NCBI RefSeq assembly: GCF_024054175.1
Contig: NZ_JAMXLA010000001.1
Location: 1,420,528-1,484,527 of the forward strand
From: Flavobacterium sp. NRK1
GTDB taxonomy: Bacteria; Bacteroidota; Bacteroidia; Flavobacteriales; Flavobacteriaceae
Length of the DNA: 64,000 nucleotides
Reading direction: 5' to 3'
Numbering within the stretch: position 1 is the stretch's first letter; the number at the start of each line of letters is the position of its first letter. Shown here piece after piece: positions 45,799 through 54,249 of this stretch. The notes beneath the pieces are model-generated. The model had not been told where the DNA came from, did not search any database, and worked only from the letters and a program-made list of their open reading frames with translations. The position numbers and the translations under genes were made by a program.

Positions 45799-46086
45799 AT
45801 GTTATTATTAGAAATAGTATCTCCGGAGGGCCATTTGTTTAAAGGGGGCGTTACTTCGGTAACGGTTCCGGGTGTAGATGGTGAATTCCAGATGTTGAAT
45901 AACCACGCCAGTATTGTTTCGATATTGACAGAAGGCAACATTAAGATAGCAGTACCTGATTTTAAAACGAACACCGAATTTTCGGCTAAGTTTGAAAAGT
46001 CAGACAAAGACCAGAAATTCCTTTTGCCAATAACATCAGGTACTCTGGAGCTTAAAGACAACAGAATTATTATCCTGGTAGGTTAA
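45799..46086 (+). CDS. atpC: ATP synthase F1 subunit epsilon
   Basis: This 95-residue protein matches the N-terminal beta-sandwich domain of F1 epsilon: LLLEIVSPEGHLFKGGVTSV and VPGVDGEFQMLNNHASIVS. The C-terminal helical hairpin that inhibits ATP hydrolysis in longer epsilons is missing, a common form in this group. It is 77 bp after atpD and ends at a terminator. Confidence 0.95.
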   Translation: MLLLEIVSPEGHLFKGGVTSVTVPGVDGEFQMLNNHASIVSILTEGNIKIAVPDFKTNTEFSAKFEKSDKDQKFLLPITSGTLELKDNRIIILVG

Positions 46087-46108
46087 TCTATCCATGAAAT
46101 ATAATTGA

Positions 46109-46138
46109 GAAGCCCTGCACATTGTGTAGGGCTTTTTT
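46109..46138 (+). terminator. Terminator of atpD-atpC
   Basis: AGCCCT (46111-46116) pairs with AGGGCT (46128-46133), extended by GCAC/GTGT, around a 3-nt loop, followed by a T run. Confidence 0.85.
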
Positions 46139-46165
46139 CTATGTATAATGCGTAAAATTACGTGA

Positions 46166-46193
46166 TTGTAACACTGCTGATTTTGTATTTTTG
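46166..46193 (+). promoter_or_regulatory. Promoter of the small lipoprotein gene
   Basis: TTG (46166-46168) is followed after 17 bp by TATTTTTG (46186-46193). It lies inside a longer upstream open frame and so supports the start at 46210. Confidence 0.6.
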
Positions 46194-46209
46194 TTTTAAT
46201 AAAATACTG

Positions 46210-46632
46210 ATGATGGCGAACCGTATAGTTTTGTTTTTTTTAATGCTTATTGCTGTAACTGCGTGTTCAACCACAGACAGTGATTATTCCGGTACTTATG
46301 TGAGTAAGGATGTGGTAAATATTGAAGCTATAAGGATTATGTATAGTAAAGGGTATTATCGTTTCTTAAGTACCAAAGCAAAAGAGGATACTTTAATACT
46401 CAGGCGGGATAGAACATTTATACATAGTAAGCTTTTATGCAATAAAGGCTTGACTAAATGGAGTGGTAAATGGTATGTTGACAAGCATAAAGTTGTTTTG
46501 GATTATGATGATAAAGACCGAAATGATATGATTTTTATAGCCGGATATAATCAGTTATACAGTATAAATAATATTGTAGCTCTAAAAACTAAAAAGTCTT
46601 ATAAAAGACTTTGTTTACTTGAAAAGAGATAA
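46210..46632 (+). CDS. Small lipoprotein of unknown function
   Basis: The protein has 140 residues from ATG 46210 (46213 is equally possible). An open frame from 46162 is rejected because a promoter lies within it. The signal MMANRIVLFFLMLIAVTAC ends in a lipobox with acylated Cys. The mature part includes DYSGTYVSKDVVN, LILRRDRTFIHSK and TKWSGKWYVDKHKVVLDYDD, which resembles small secreted beta-rich lipoproteins but matches no family I can name. Confidence 0.72.
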   Translation: MMANRIVLFFLMLIAVTACSTTDSDYSGTYVSKDVVNIEAIRIMYSKGYYRFLSTKAKEDTLILRRDRTFIHSKLLCNKGLTKWSGKWYVDKHKVVLDYDDKDRNDMIFIAGYNQLYSINNIVALKTKKSYKRLCLLEKR

Positions 46633-46974
46633 TTAAAAGGTAAATAAGATAATTAAATTAAGCGCGCATAATCCAGTGCCAATTATGTTTATTGTCATTA
46701 TTGCTTTATCTTCAATGTATTTAGCATATTTTATACAAAATAAGTGATATATAAAATACAATGGTGTAATGTATATAGTTATTAAAAACAGGGGGAAACT
46801 ACAATGAGGCTTTATATTGCTATCAGGAGTTAGATCGACGAACCATAAGTACATAAAAAATAAATATAGTACTGCTGTAGTAACTACATGAGTCTGCCAA
46901 TAGTGAAAATATATTGCTACAAGTGCCACAAGAATAAGAAGCAATAAAAAAATTGATAATATAAAAAGGATCAT
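46633..46974 (-). CDS. Small membrane protein
   Basis: This 113-residue protein has about four hydrophobic segments: LILVALVAIYFHYW region, AVLYLFFMYLWFV, FPLFLITIYITPLYFIYHLF and IIGTGLCALNLIILF. No known motif is seen. Its start overlaps the end of the XRE-type regulator gene by four bases, so it is likely translated with that gene and belongs to the same small operon with the DUF2975 proteins. Confidence 0.65.
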   Translation of the reverse strand: MILFILSIFLLLLILVALVAIYFHYWQTHVVTTAVLYLFFMYLWFVDLTPDSNIKPHCSFPLFLITIYITPLYFIYHLFCIKYAKYIEDKAIMTINIIGTGLCALNLIILFTF

Positions 46975-47198
46975 AATTTATTTGGTTCATCACTTTCTTT
47001 AATATACTCCATAATATCACCGGGCTGGCACTCCAATACTTCGCAGATAGCTTCTAATGTCGAAAATCTAATGGCTTTCGCCTTGCCGGTTTTAAGTATA
47101 GACAGGTTGGCCGTGGTTATACCTACTTTCTCTGCCAGTTCATTAGAGCGCATCTTCCGTCTGGCGAGCATTACATCAAGGTTTATTATTATAGGCAT
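46971..47198 (-). CDS. Small XRE-family helix-turn-helix regulator (YozG-like)
   Basis: This 75-residue Cro/C1-type DNA-binding protein has an HTH at about residues 16-40 (MRSNELAEKVGITTANLSIL) and continues ALRFSTLEAICEVLE-like (IRFSTLEAICEVLECQPGDI). It is a single-domain regulator. It begins just 2 bp after a DUF2975 gene; DUF2975 with a YozG-type HTH is a recurring pair in Bacteroidota and Firmicutes, so it likely controls this membrane operon. Confidence 0.9.
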   Translation of the reverse strand: MPIIINLDVMLARRKMRSNELAEKVGITTANLSILKTGKAKAIRFSTLEAICEVLECQPGDIMEYIKESDEPNKL

Positions 47199-47200
47199 GA

Positions 47201-47734
47201 TTATATGGTTAGCTCGTTTTCTTCCTTAATAAATTCTCCTCTTTCAGCCATGTAAGACATTATCAAAATCAATTTACCAATAAGGTAAACAGCTAAAAAT
47301 GAAGGTAACTGATCTTTTAAGGTGCTGAAATCAAAGTAATAAAAGCATCCTACTCCACAAAATAGCAGGTATTTTAGTTTAGCAAACATAATTATTGCTG
47401 TCCCTGCCTTTTTAAAGTCGGCACCTTGGGTAATGTAGAACATTTTACCTTTTTCTATATTATAAAGGCACATGTAAAATCGTATCAAACCATAAATAAG
47501 ATAACCCAATAACAAAGCATAAACAATGCAAAATGTACCTGCAAACCAAATATCATTTTGGTACTCGTTCCAGGATATTGGTTTGAAGTACTCTGTCAGG
47601 CTATATTCTATTACTTTAAGGTATTTATGTGTAAAGATAGAATGTGCAGCTACCAAATGTAAGATAGCCCATGCTATTGCTAACATTATAGCACCTCGTA
47701 GTGTCAATAAAATTACATTTATATGATGTTTCAT
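47201..47734 (-). CDS. DUF2975 membrane protein (copy 1)
   Basis: This 177-residue protein has four hydrophobic helices, with segments FCIVYALLLGYLIYGLIRFY and AVYLIGKLILIMSYMAER. The DUF2975 C-terminal signature appears as ERGEFIKEENELTI. The function is unknown; the family is usually next to a small XRE regulator, here 2 bp downstream. It starts 2 bp after another DUF2975 gene, so the genes are co-transcribed. Confidence 0.82.
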   Translation of the reverse strand: MKHHINVILLTLRGAIMLAIAWAILHLVAAHSIFTHKYLKVIEYSLTEYFKPISWNEYQNDIWFAGTFCIVYALLLGYLIYGLIRFYMCLYNIEKGKMFYITQGADFKKAGTAIIMFAKLKYLLFCGVGCFYYFDFSTLKDQLPSFLAVYLIGKLILIMSYMAERGEFIKEENELTI

Positions 47735-47736
47735 AA

Positions 47737-48237
47737 TTAAACAGTTAAATCGTTTTTTTCTTTAATGTCTTTTGCCATTTGGAATACTTCAGACAAGACA
47801 AAAAAGAACAATCCAAGGCAGATGATGAATATAGATCCTGCAATAAAATTGAAGTCTATGCCTGACTGATTTCGTGACAGGTTATAAAGTACTGATCCGC
47901 CACCCGAAAGTATATAGCCTATTAAGATGCTTCTTCCAATAAGGCGAAAGTTTTTAATAACATCAAGGTTGAATATTCTCTTTTTTAAGAAAAGGTCCAG
48001 TGTTTGTTTAAAGATGTATAGGGCATAAATAAAAAAGGCAATACCCGCTATCACAAGTCCGGCAAAAGCTTTGGCAACAATCGGGGTGGCAGCCATTATT
48101 TCTCCGTTTATCTTAAACGGTATGGTGTGCGGGTATGTGAATGAGAGTACCCAAAAAGGCACTAAAAAAAACATAATAAAGAGTGATAATGCGAACAAAA
48201 TTTGTACCAGTGCATGTAGAATGATTAAACGTTTCAT
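47737..48237 (-). CDS. DUF2975 membrane protein (copy 2)
   Basis: This 166-residue protein has about four membrane helices: LVQILFALSLFIMFFLVPFW, AGLVIAGIAFFIYALYIF, and IGRSILIGYILSGGG, FIAGSIFIICLGLFFFVLSE. It ends with the family signature AKDIKEKNDLTV. The loop LKKRIFNLDVIKNFRLIG between helices 2 and 3 is typical of DUF2975. It is the first intact gene of the operon, and a decayed third copy lies directly upstream. Confidence 0.82.
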   Translation of the reverse strand: MKRLIILHALVQILFALSLFIMFFLVPFWVLSFTYPHTIPFKINGEIMAATPIVAKAFAGLVIAGIAFFIYALYIFKQTLDLFLKKRIFNLDVIKNFRLIGRSILIGYILSGGGSVLYNLSRNQSGIDFNFIAGSIFIICLGLFFFVLSEVFQMAKDIKEKNDLTV

Positions 48238-48240
48238 TGG

Positions 48241-48428
48241 TTATATAGTTAAGTCGTTTTCAAGTTTAATGTTTTCTCCCTTTTTAATGATGTCTGCAAT
48301 TACTATCAGTACAAAGCCAACAAACAGGAGTGTTATATTATATCCGAGTTCATAAGTAAAATCAGAAAAAATATTTTTTTAGTATCTATTCCGGTGTGTG
48401 ATGAAGAGAGAATTTTAAATTTAGTCAT
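48241..48428 (-). pseudogene. Decayed DUF2975 gene remnant (internal deletion plus frameshift)
   Basis: On the minus strand an ATG at 48428 opens MTKFKILSSSHTGIDTKK and then stops. In another frame the sequence ends FVGFVLIVIADIIKK and GENIKLENDLTI, the DUF2975 C-terminal signature, with a stop at 48241. Only ~62 codons remain of the usual ~165, and a homopolymer (A7/T6) marks the frame change. It lies 3 bp upstream of DUF2975 copy 2, so it is probably a third tandem copy that has lost its middle. Confidence 0.6.
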
Positions 48429-48508
48429 TGGTTCAGGTATTATGGTAGCGCAAATATAAATAAATTATTGAAAAACAATAATTAATATCCCTTTTTCAAT
48501 ACTATTTT

Positions 48509-48542
48509 TTTGTTTATAGGTTTTTAAAACATAGTATTTTTG
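48509..48542 (+). promoter_or_regulatory. Promoter of bioF, giving a leaderless or near-leaderless transcript
   Basis: TTTG (48509-48512) is followed after 22 bp by TATTTTTG (48535-48542). The bioF ATG begins only 4 bases later, so transcription should start at or near the start codon. Confidence 0.55.
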
Positions 48543-48546
48543 GAGT

Positions 48547-49698
48547 ATGAGAACCTTTCCGAAATCATTACAGAATAAATTAGCATCGCGGGATGAAGCT
48601 GACGCATTACGAAAACTGCCTGCGCCGAATAGCAGGATAGATTTTTCGTCTAATGATTATCTGGGTTTTTCTAAATCGGAAGAAATCTTTAATGCATCGC
48701 ATAACTATTTGGTTAAAGCCGGTATAAATAGTAATGGTGCTACAGGTTCACGCTTAATATCCGGAAACCATAAATTATATAAGGATACCGAAAATGCTAT
48801 TGCAAATTTCCATAAAGCTGAAAGTGCTCTTATTTTCAATTCAGGGTATGATGCTAATTTAGGTCTGTTTTCATCTGTACCGCAAAAAGGCGACATTGTT
48901 TTGTATGATGAATACATTCATGCGTCAATACGTGACGGAATGCGCCTCTCTATGGCTAAAAACTATAAGTTTGGTCACAATGATATTGTCGATCTTGAAA
49001 GGTTGCTTAAAAAGGCTGAAATTGAGAATAGGGATAGAGAAATATATATAGTTACCGAATCGGTTTTCTCTATGGATGGTGATACTCCTGACCTTTTGGC
49101 AATGGTACATCTTGCTGAAAAATACAATGCCCGCATGATTGTAGATGAGGCTCATGCATTGGGGGTATTTGGAGAGAATGGGGAAGGGCTTTTACAAAGC
49201 CTTGCTTTAGAAAACAGGGTTTTTGCCAGGATTATAACCTTTGGTAAAGGTCTTGGCTGTCACGGAGCCGCTATAGTAGGTTCTTTACAGTTAACACAAT
49301 ATCTGGTTAATTTTGCCAGAAGCTTTATATATACTACAGCACTGCCGCCTCATTCGCTTGCTACCATACTTACGGCTTATAGCTATCTTGAGCAGGATAA
49401 AAACAGCAGGCAATCTTTAAAAAAGATAATAGACTTTTTTACTGCCGAGGTTAAAAGACTGCAATTGCATAGTTTTATATATAGCGAATCGGCAATACAT
49501 TGCGCGGTGGTAAAAGGCAATGCAAAGGTTAAAAAGGTAGCTTTTTCACTTCAGCAAAACGGATTTGATGTAAAACCTATACTTTCACCCACGGTTCCGG
49601 AAGGGGAGGAACGCTTACGTTTTTGCCTGCATGCCTACACTACCCAGCAACAAGTTACTGCTGTATTGCAATTATTGTCTATTCACCTTTCTTTATAA
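48547..49698 (+). CDS. bioF: 8-amino-7-oxononanoate synthase
   Basis: This 383-residue PLP-dependent alpha-oxoamine synthase condenses pimeloyl thioester and L-alanine in biotin synthesis. Visible features: DFSSNDYLGFSKS near the N-terminus, TGSRLISGNHKLY, the DEAHALGVFGENGEG acid segment, and the PLP lysine in TFGKGLGCHGAA. It is full length. It is separated from bioD-bioA by the AI-2E-family gene on the other strand, whose 3' end it overlaps by 20 bp. The -7 box lies 4 bases before the ATG. Confidence 0.93.
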   Translation: MRTFPKSLQNKLASRDEADALRKLPAPNSRIDFSSNDYLGFSKSEEIFNASHNYLVKAGINSNGATGSRLISGNHKLYKDTENAIANFHKAESALIFNSGYDANLGLFSSVPQKGDIVLYDEYIHASIRDGMRLSMAKNYKFGHNDIVDLERLLKKAEIENRDREIYIVTESVFSMDGDTPDLLAMVHLAEKYNARMIVDEAHALGVFGENGEGLLQSLALENRVFARIITFGKGLGCHGAAIVGSLQLTQYLVNFARSFIYTTALPPHSLATILTAYSYLEQDKNSRQSLKKIIDFFTAEVKRLQLHSFIYSESAIHCAVVKGNAKVKKVAFSLQQNGFDVKPILSPTVPEGEERLRFCLHAYTTQQQVTAVLQLLSIHLSL

Positions 49699-50839
49699 TT
49701 TTTTTAACCTTAGTGTCATTTTTGGCATCTTTTGCCTTTTCCTGTTGCGCTCTTTTGGTTCTGCGTTCCCGCTTTTTAAACCAGTTGCTGTCTTCTTCAC
49801 CAAAAAGGTAGGCGTAGGGCTGGGTGTCGGGACTCAGTTCAAATAGTTTTTTAAGTATTGCAATAGTAGGAATAATGAGTATCATGCCGGTTATACCCCA
49901 TATAGCACCGCCTATAAGCAGGCCTATAAAAGTAATAAGTGCATTAAGATTCACATTGCTTCCTGTAATTTTTGGGGTTAAAAAAGCACCTTCTAATAAC
50001 TGTATAAAAGTAAAAGCCACTAGAATTGCTATCGGGTAAAACAGGCTGTCTTTAGTCATTAATGCAAAAGTAAAAGGTAATATTACTCCTAATGATGGCC
50101 CCAGGTAAGGTATAATATTTAGCATACCTGCTAATACGCCAAAAAATATGGCATGTTTTATACCCAATGCAAACAGCACTGCTGTATTTACTACAGCTAA
50201 GATAGCCATAACTTTTCCTGCCCCCATTATATATGCATGTACAATTTTTCGGATAGAGGTAAGTTTATCCAGCAAAAATGTATTGTCTTGCTTACTAAAT
50301 ACTTTTGTTACAAAAACCGCAAGGTGGTCACGGTATATGAGAAGGAAAAAAATAAAAACAGGTAGTAAAATAACATCAGAAAGCATTCCTATTGTGCTAA
50401 AAATAAGCTTGGTAGGCGATGGATCTTCGGGTTGTACTATTTCAACAGCCTTTTTCATTTCAAAGCCTCTTGACATACCTAAATCAACCCCGAAATGTTT
50501 TGCAAGCCAATTATTTCCCTCTACAATGAAGGAATTTATTTTGTCGGTCAGTCCGTCGCCCAGATCTTTCATAAAACCATTTACCTGAAGGTAAATAAAA
50601 AATAATATAGCGCCAATAAGGGTAATAAATATAAATAGGCAGATAGCGGCACTTACAGAGCGTGGTATTTTACGCCGCTCCAGTGTATTGCAGGCAGATG
50701 TTAACAGCATTGCAATATAACCTGATATAAGTAGCGGTACCAGAAGTTGTTTGGCAATTATCATAACAAAAACAATTATAATAATCAGGAGGGCAATATA
50801 TACTGATTTGATATAATTTGGTACGCGTAGAGTTTCCAT
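49679..50839 (-). CDS. AI-2E family transporter (PerM-like)
   Basis: This 386-residue permease of the AI-2E/PerM family has about 8 membrane helices. Hallmarks: LLVPLLISGYIAMLL near the N-terminus, the long GDGLTDKINSFIVEGNNWLAKHF periplasmic-type region, the LNIIPYLGPSLGVILPF core and LIGGAIWGITGMILIIP. The C-terminal tail is charged (KKRERRTKRAQQEK). Some members export autoinducer-2 and others work as ion antiporters, so the substrate is open. It divides bioF from bioD-bioA. Confidence 0.9.
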   Translation of the reverse strand: METLRVPNYIKSVYIALLIIIIVFVMIIAKQLLVPLLISGYIAMLLTSACNTLERRKIPRSVSAAICLFIFITLIGAILFFIYLQVNGFMKDLGDGLTDKINSFIVEGNNWLAKHFGVDLGMSRGFEMKKAVEIVQPEDPSPTKLIFSTIGMLSDVILLPVFIFFLLIYRDHLAVFVTKVFSKQDNTFLLDKLTSIRKIVHAYIMGAGKVMAILAVVNTAVLFALGIKHAIFFGVLAGMLNIIPYLGPSLGVILPFTFALMTKDSLFYPIAILVAFTFIQLLEGAFLTPKITGSNVNLNALITFIGLLIGGAIWGITGMILIIPTIAILKKLFELSPDTQPYAYLFGEEDSNWFKKRERRTKRAQQEKAKDAKNDTKVKKIIKKGE

Positions 50840-50991
50840 ATAAGGTGGAATAATGTTAATTTTTTAAATCTTAGTAATCAAAATTAGTAATTATGCATTC
50901 TCTTATTGGTAATATTATATTAAAATTATAACGATAATTTAGTAAATGTTTAATTGGTGGCTTTAAACTAAAATGATGCTGATTGATTTAG

Positions 50992-51007
50992 TAAGTTTGT
51001 AAAACTT
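50992..51007 (+). promoter_or_regulatory. -7 box of bioD within an inverted repeat
   Basis: TAAGTTTG (50992-50999) matches TAnnTTTG. AAGTTT (50993-50998) and AAACTT (51002-51007) form a perfect 6-bp inverted repeat over it, which could be an operator. The rest of the 241-bp gap from the AI-2E gene shows nothing else. Confidence 0.4.
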
Positions 51008-51080
51008 AAATAAATTGAGAAAAATTGCTGCTTTATATATTATATCGCTGCGAAAACTGCATAAATGAATTTGAAATAAA

Positions 51081-51698
51081 ATGAAATTATTTATTACCGG
51101 TATAGGCACCGATGTTGGTAAAACTGTTGCATCGGCAATAATTACCGAAGCACTTGAAGCCGATTACTGGAAACCAATACAGGCAGGAGATATTAATGAC
51201 TCCGATACACATAAGGTTAAAAAATATATCTCTAACAACAAAACACGCTTTTTTGAAAATAGTTATCTGCTAAATACTCCTGCGAGTCCCCATTTAGCAG
51301 CCGAAATAGATGGGGTTGAAATAAACTTAATTTCAACAAAGGAGCCTAAAACCAAAAATCATCTTGTTATTGAAGGCGCAGGAGGCTTATTGGTTCCTTT
51401 AAATACTACTGATACGATTGCCGACCTTATAAAACCCGAATATAAAGTTGTTGTGATATCACGCCATTATTTGGGCAGTATAAATCATACGTTACTAACT
51501 ATCGAGGCTTTAAAACTGCGAAATCTTTCAATTGGGGGTATTGTATTTAACGGAGATGCTTTGCCATCTACAGAAAACATTATACTTCATAAAACAGGTT
51601 TGAAAATGATTGGGCGTATTGAAAATGAGCCTTATTTTGACAAGAATGTTATTAAAGAATATGCCGATGAATTTCGTGCAGAATTATTAAATATATGA
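51081..51698 (+). CDS. bioD: Dethiobiotin synthase
   Basis: This 205-residue ATP-dependent enzyme closes the ureido ring of dethiobiotin from DAPA and CO2. The P-loop is GIGTDVGKTVASAI at the N-terminus, with YWKPIQAG, IEGAGGLLVPLN and SRHYLGSINHTLLTIEAL following in the normal order. The last bases overlap the bioA start by four (ATGA), so they are coupled. Confidence 0.95.
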   Translation: MKLFITGIGTDVGKTVASAIITEALEADYWKPIQAGDINDSDTHKVKKYISNNKTRFFENSYLLNTPASPHLAAEIDGVEINLISTKEPKTKNHLVIEGAGGLLVPLNTTDTIADLIKPEYKVVVISRHYLGSINHTLLTIEALKLRNLSIGGIVFNGDALPSTENIILHKTGLKMIGRIENEPYFDKNVIKEYADEFRAELLNI

Positions 51699-52966
51699 GT
51701 TTACAAGAACGGGATGCCCAATACTTATGGCACCCTTATACACAACATAAAACCGCCGCAGTACCTATTGGAATTACAAAGGGTGAAGGTGCTTTATTAT
51801 GGGATGAAAACGGAAAACAATATATAGATGCTATTGCATCATGGTGGGTTAACCCTTATGGGCATAGTAACAAATATATTGCCGATGCGATATACAAACA
51901 GCTTACATCATTAGAGCATGTGCTTTTTGGCGGATTTACACATGAACCAGCGGTGGTTTTGTCTGAAAAACTGATGACAATACTGCCTTCTAATCAAAAG
52001 AAATTGTTTTTTTCCGATAATGGTTCTACTGCTGTAGAAATTGCTATTAAGGTTGCTTTACAATATTATTACAATAAAGGAGAAAAACGGACTAAGATCA
52101 TTGCTTTTGAAAATGCTTTTCATGGCGATACGTTTGCTGCTATGGCTGCAAGCGGAATTTCGTTTTTTACAGAAGCTTTTAAGGGTTCTCTAATTGAAGT
52201 GGTTCGTATTCCTGTACCGGAAAAAGGGAAAGAAGAAGAAAGTTATGTGCTTCTAAGGGAATTAGCTGAAACCAATGAATATGCAGGCTTTATTTTTGAG
52301 CCACTGGTTCAGGGAGCAGCAGGAATGGTTATGTATGAGCCGGAAGCCTTAGATGTGCTTATAACTATATGTAAAGAAAATGGTGTTTTTACAATTGCTG
52401 ATGAAGTAATGACAGGATTTGGAAAAACCGGGAAAAACTTTGCCTGTGATTATCTTACCCAACGCCCTGATATGATGTGCCTTTCCAAAGCATTGACAGG
52501 AGGTGCTATCCCCATGGCTATAACTACTTTTACACAACAATTGTATGATGGCTTTTATGATGAGGATGTGAATAAAGCACTTTTTCACGGACATACCTTT
52601 ACTGCCAATCCTACGGGTTGTGCGGCAGCCATAGCCAGCCTTGATTTGTTACAACAACAGCAAATGCAGGATAATCTGGTTCGTATTAATAAAAAGCATC
52701 TGGAGTTTAAAGCAAAAATGGAAAAACATCCCAGAGTTAAAACTACCAGGGTTCTGGGAGTTATTTTTGCTTTAGAGATTGAAAGGGAGAGCGAAGAATA
52801 TTATGGTAGTTTCAGGAACAGGCTTTACGATTTTTTTATTGCTAATGGTGTTATCTTGAGACCTGTTGGGAATATTATCTATGTACTTCCCCCTTACATA
52901 ATAGAAGATGAACTTCTTGAAAAAATTTACAATACAATACAGGAAGCGATAGAAACAGTAATGTAA
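51695..52966 (+). CDS. bioA: Adenosylmethionine-8-amino-7-oxononanoate aminotransferase
   Basis: This 423-residue class III PLP aminotransferase makes 7,8-diaminopelargonic acid, with SAM as the usual amino donor. Features: YLWHPYTQHKTA (the BioA-type N-terminus), FSDNGSTAVEIAIKVALQYY, FENAFHGDTFAAMAASG, PLP Asp in IADEVMTGFGKTG and Lys in CLSKALTGGAIPMA. It overlaps bioD by four bases. The ketoacyl synthase gene follows with its own promoter. Confidence 0.95.
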   Translation: MSLQERDAQYLWHPYTQHKTAAVPIGITKGEGALLWDENGKQYIDAIASWWVNPYGHSNKYIADAIYKQLTSLEHVLFGGFTHEPAVVLSEKLMTILPSNQKKLFFSDNGSTAVEIAIKVALQYYYNKGEKRTKIIAFENAFHGDTFAAMAASGISFFTEAFKGSLIEVVRIPVPEKGKEEESYVLLRELAETNEYAGFIFEPLVQGAAGMVMYEPEALDVLITICKENGVFTIADEVMTGFGKTGKNFACDYLTQRPDMMCLSKALTGGAIPMAITTFTQQLYDGFYDEDVNKALFHGHTFTANPTGCAAAIASLDLLQQQQMQDNLVRINKKHLEFKAKMEKHPRVKTTRVLGVIFALEIERESEEYYGSFRNRLYDFFIANGVILRPVGNIIYVLPPYIIEDELLEKIYNTIQEAIETVM

Positions 52967-53000
52967 AGACGCTGCTGTCTTTTACTCTATGTTTTTAGCG

Positions 53001-53008
53001 TATTTTTG
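53001..53008 (+). promoter_or_regulatory. -7 box of the ketoacyl synthase gene
   Basis: TATTTTTG matches TAnnTTTG 17 bp before the TTG start codon at 53026, leaving a very short leader. No firm TTG lies at the -33 distance. Confidence 0.5.
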
Positions 53009-53025
53009 CACAAATATTTTTTGCT

Positions 53026-54183
53026 TTGTCAACAACAGTTTCCATAGTTTCTATTTCCTCTTTTTCGCCGCTTGGATCATCAACTAAAGAGGTTTGGAAT
53101 AACTATTCAGATACAGCTACCTTAATGCACGATTATAAACTGGGAGAGAAAATAATCCCTGTTGCTGCTTTAACCATAAAACAAAGGGAACAGGCAGATG
53201 CATTAAAAACATTTGATACAAAATATAATTCTCTTGATAATTCAGTATTGTATTCAATTCTTGCTTCAAGAATGGCAGTTGAAAATGCAGGCTGGACAGA
53301 AAATGATGTTTTTGGCATTAATATAGGCTCCTCTCGCGGAGCTACAGATTTATTTGAAAAGCATCATAGTGAATTTCTTGAAACAGGTAAAACAGGCATT
53401 CAGGCTTCTCCTGCTACTACCTTAGGTAATATATCCAGTTGGGTGGCTCAGGACCTTAAAAACTCAGGGCCCGAAATTTCACATTCTATTACATGTTCTA
53501 CTGCCCTGCATGCGCTGTTAAACGGGGTAGCGTGGCTTCGTGCCGGTATGGCAGACAAATTTCTTGTAGGAGGAAGTGAAGCTCCGTTAACACCTTTTAC
53601 TGTAGCGCAAATGCAGGCCATGAAGATATATAGCTCCTTAAAAGGCGAGTATCCTTGCAGGGCATTTGATTTTGAGAAAAAAGCTAATACCATGGTATTA
53701 GGCGAGGGAGCTGCTTCTGCATGCCTTGAGCCAGGTAAAAAAAGTAACGCCTTAGCTTATATAGATGGTATTGGATATGCTACGGAAACCCTTAAGCACA
53801 GTGTTTCTATATCTAATGATGCTGAATGTATGCAAAAATCGATGCTTATGGCGCTTAAAGATACCCCATTGGAAGAGGTAGATGCTATAGTTATGCACGC
53901 ACCGGGTACGGTTAAAGGTGATTTATCTGAATATACGGCAGTACAAAAAATATTTGGAGAGAACATGCCATTGCTGACTACTAATAAATGGAAAGTGGGG
54001 CACACTTTTGGTGCTTCGGGATTATTAAGCCTCGAATTTGCGGTACTTATGTTACAAAATAATCATTTTATCGGAGTTCCTTATATAAATAGGTTTCCAA
54101 CACAGGATAAGCCGTTGCGTAAAATTCTTGTAAACGCTGTAGGTTTTGGAGGTAATGCAGTAAGTGTTTTAATATCAAGGTAA
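53026..54183 (+). CDS. Beta-ketoacyl synthase-like protein next to the biotin genes
   Basis: This 385-residue thiolase-fold condensing enzyme of the FabF/KAS II-like family has catalytic Cys in SITCSTALHAL, His in MHAPGTVKGD and His in NKWKVGHTFGASG. The first codon is TTG at 53026: a -7 box sits just upstream and no ATG occurs until residue ~34, which would remove the conserved N-terminal SISSFSPLGSSTKEVW. The gene follows bioA by 59 bp and could help make the pimeloyl chain, an inference from position. It may also serve another fatty-acyl pathway. Confidence 0.85.
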   Translation: MSTTVSIVSISSFSPLGSSTKEVWNNYSDTATLMHDYKLGEKIIPVAALTIKQREQADALKTFDTKYNSLDNSVLYSILASRMAVENAGWTENDVFGINIGSSRGATDLFEKHHSEFLETGKTGIQASPATTLGNISSWVAQDLKNSGPEISHSITCSTALHALLNGVAWLRAGMADKFLVGGSEAPLTPFTVAQMQAMKIYSSLKGEYPCRAFDFEKKANTMVLGEGAASACLEPGKKSNALAYIDGIGYATETLKHSVSISNDAECMQKSMLMALKDTPLEEVDAIVMHAPGTVKGDLSEYTAVQKIFGENMPLLTTNKWKVGHTFGASGLLSLEFAVLMLQNNHFIGVPYINRFPTQDKPLRKILVNAVGFGGNAVSVLISR

Positions 54184-54198
54184 TTAGCTATAAAAATA

Positions 54199-54224
54199 GA
54201 ATCCCGGCTACTACCCCGGGATTC
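54199..54224 (+). terminator. Hairpin after the ketoacyl synthase gene
   Basis: GAATCCCGG (54199-54207) and CCGGGATTC (54216-54224) form a perfect 9-bp stem with an 8-nt loop, 16 bp after the stop. A T run is missing, so factor-aided or weak termination is possible. Confidence 0.5.
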
Positions 54225-54227
54225 CGC

Positions 54228-54249
54228 ATCCAACTAAAAAATTACTAAA
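54228..54249 (+). repeat. Dispersed motif following a hairpin, copy A
   Basis: ATCCAACTAAAAAATT then ACTAAA, directly after the 54199-54224 hairpin. A near copy with its own hairpin lies at 54629-54651. Short open frame MRLAHNYFFL follows it. Confidence 0.45.
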
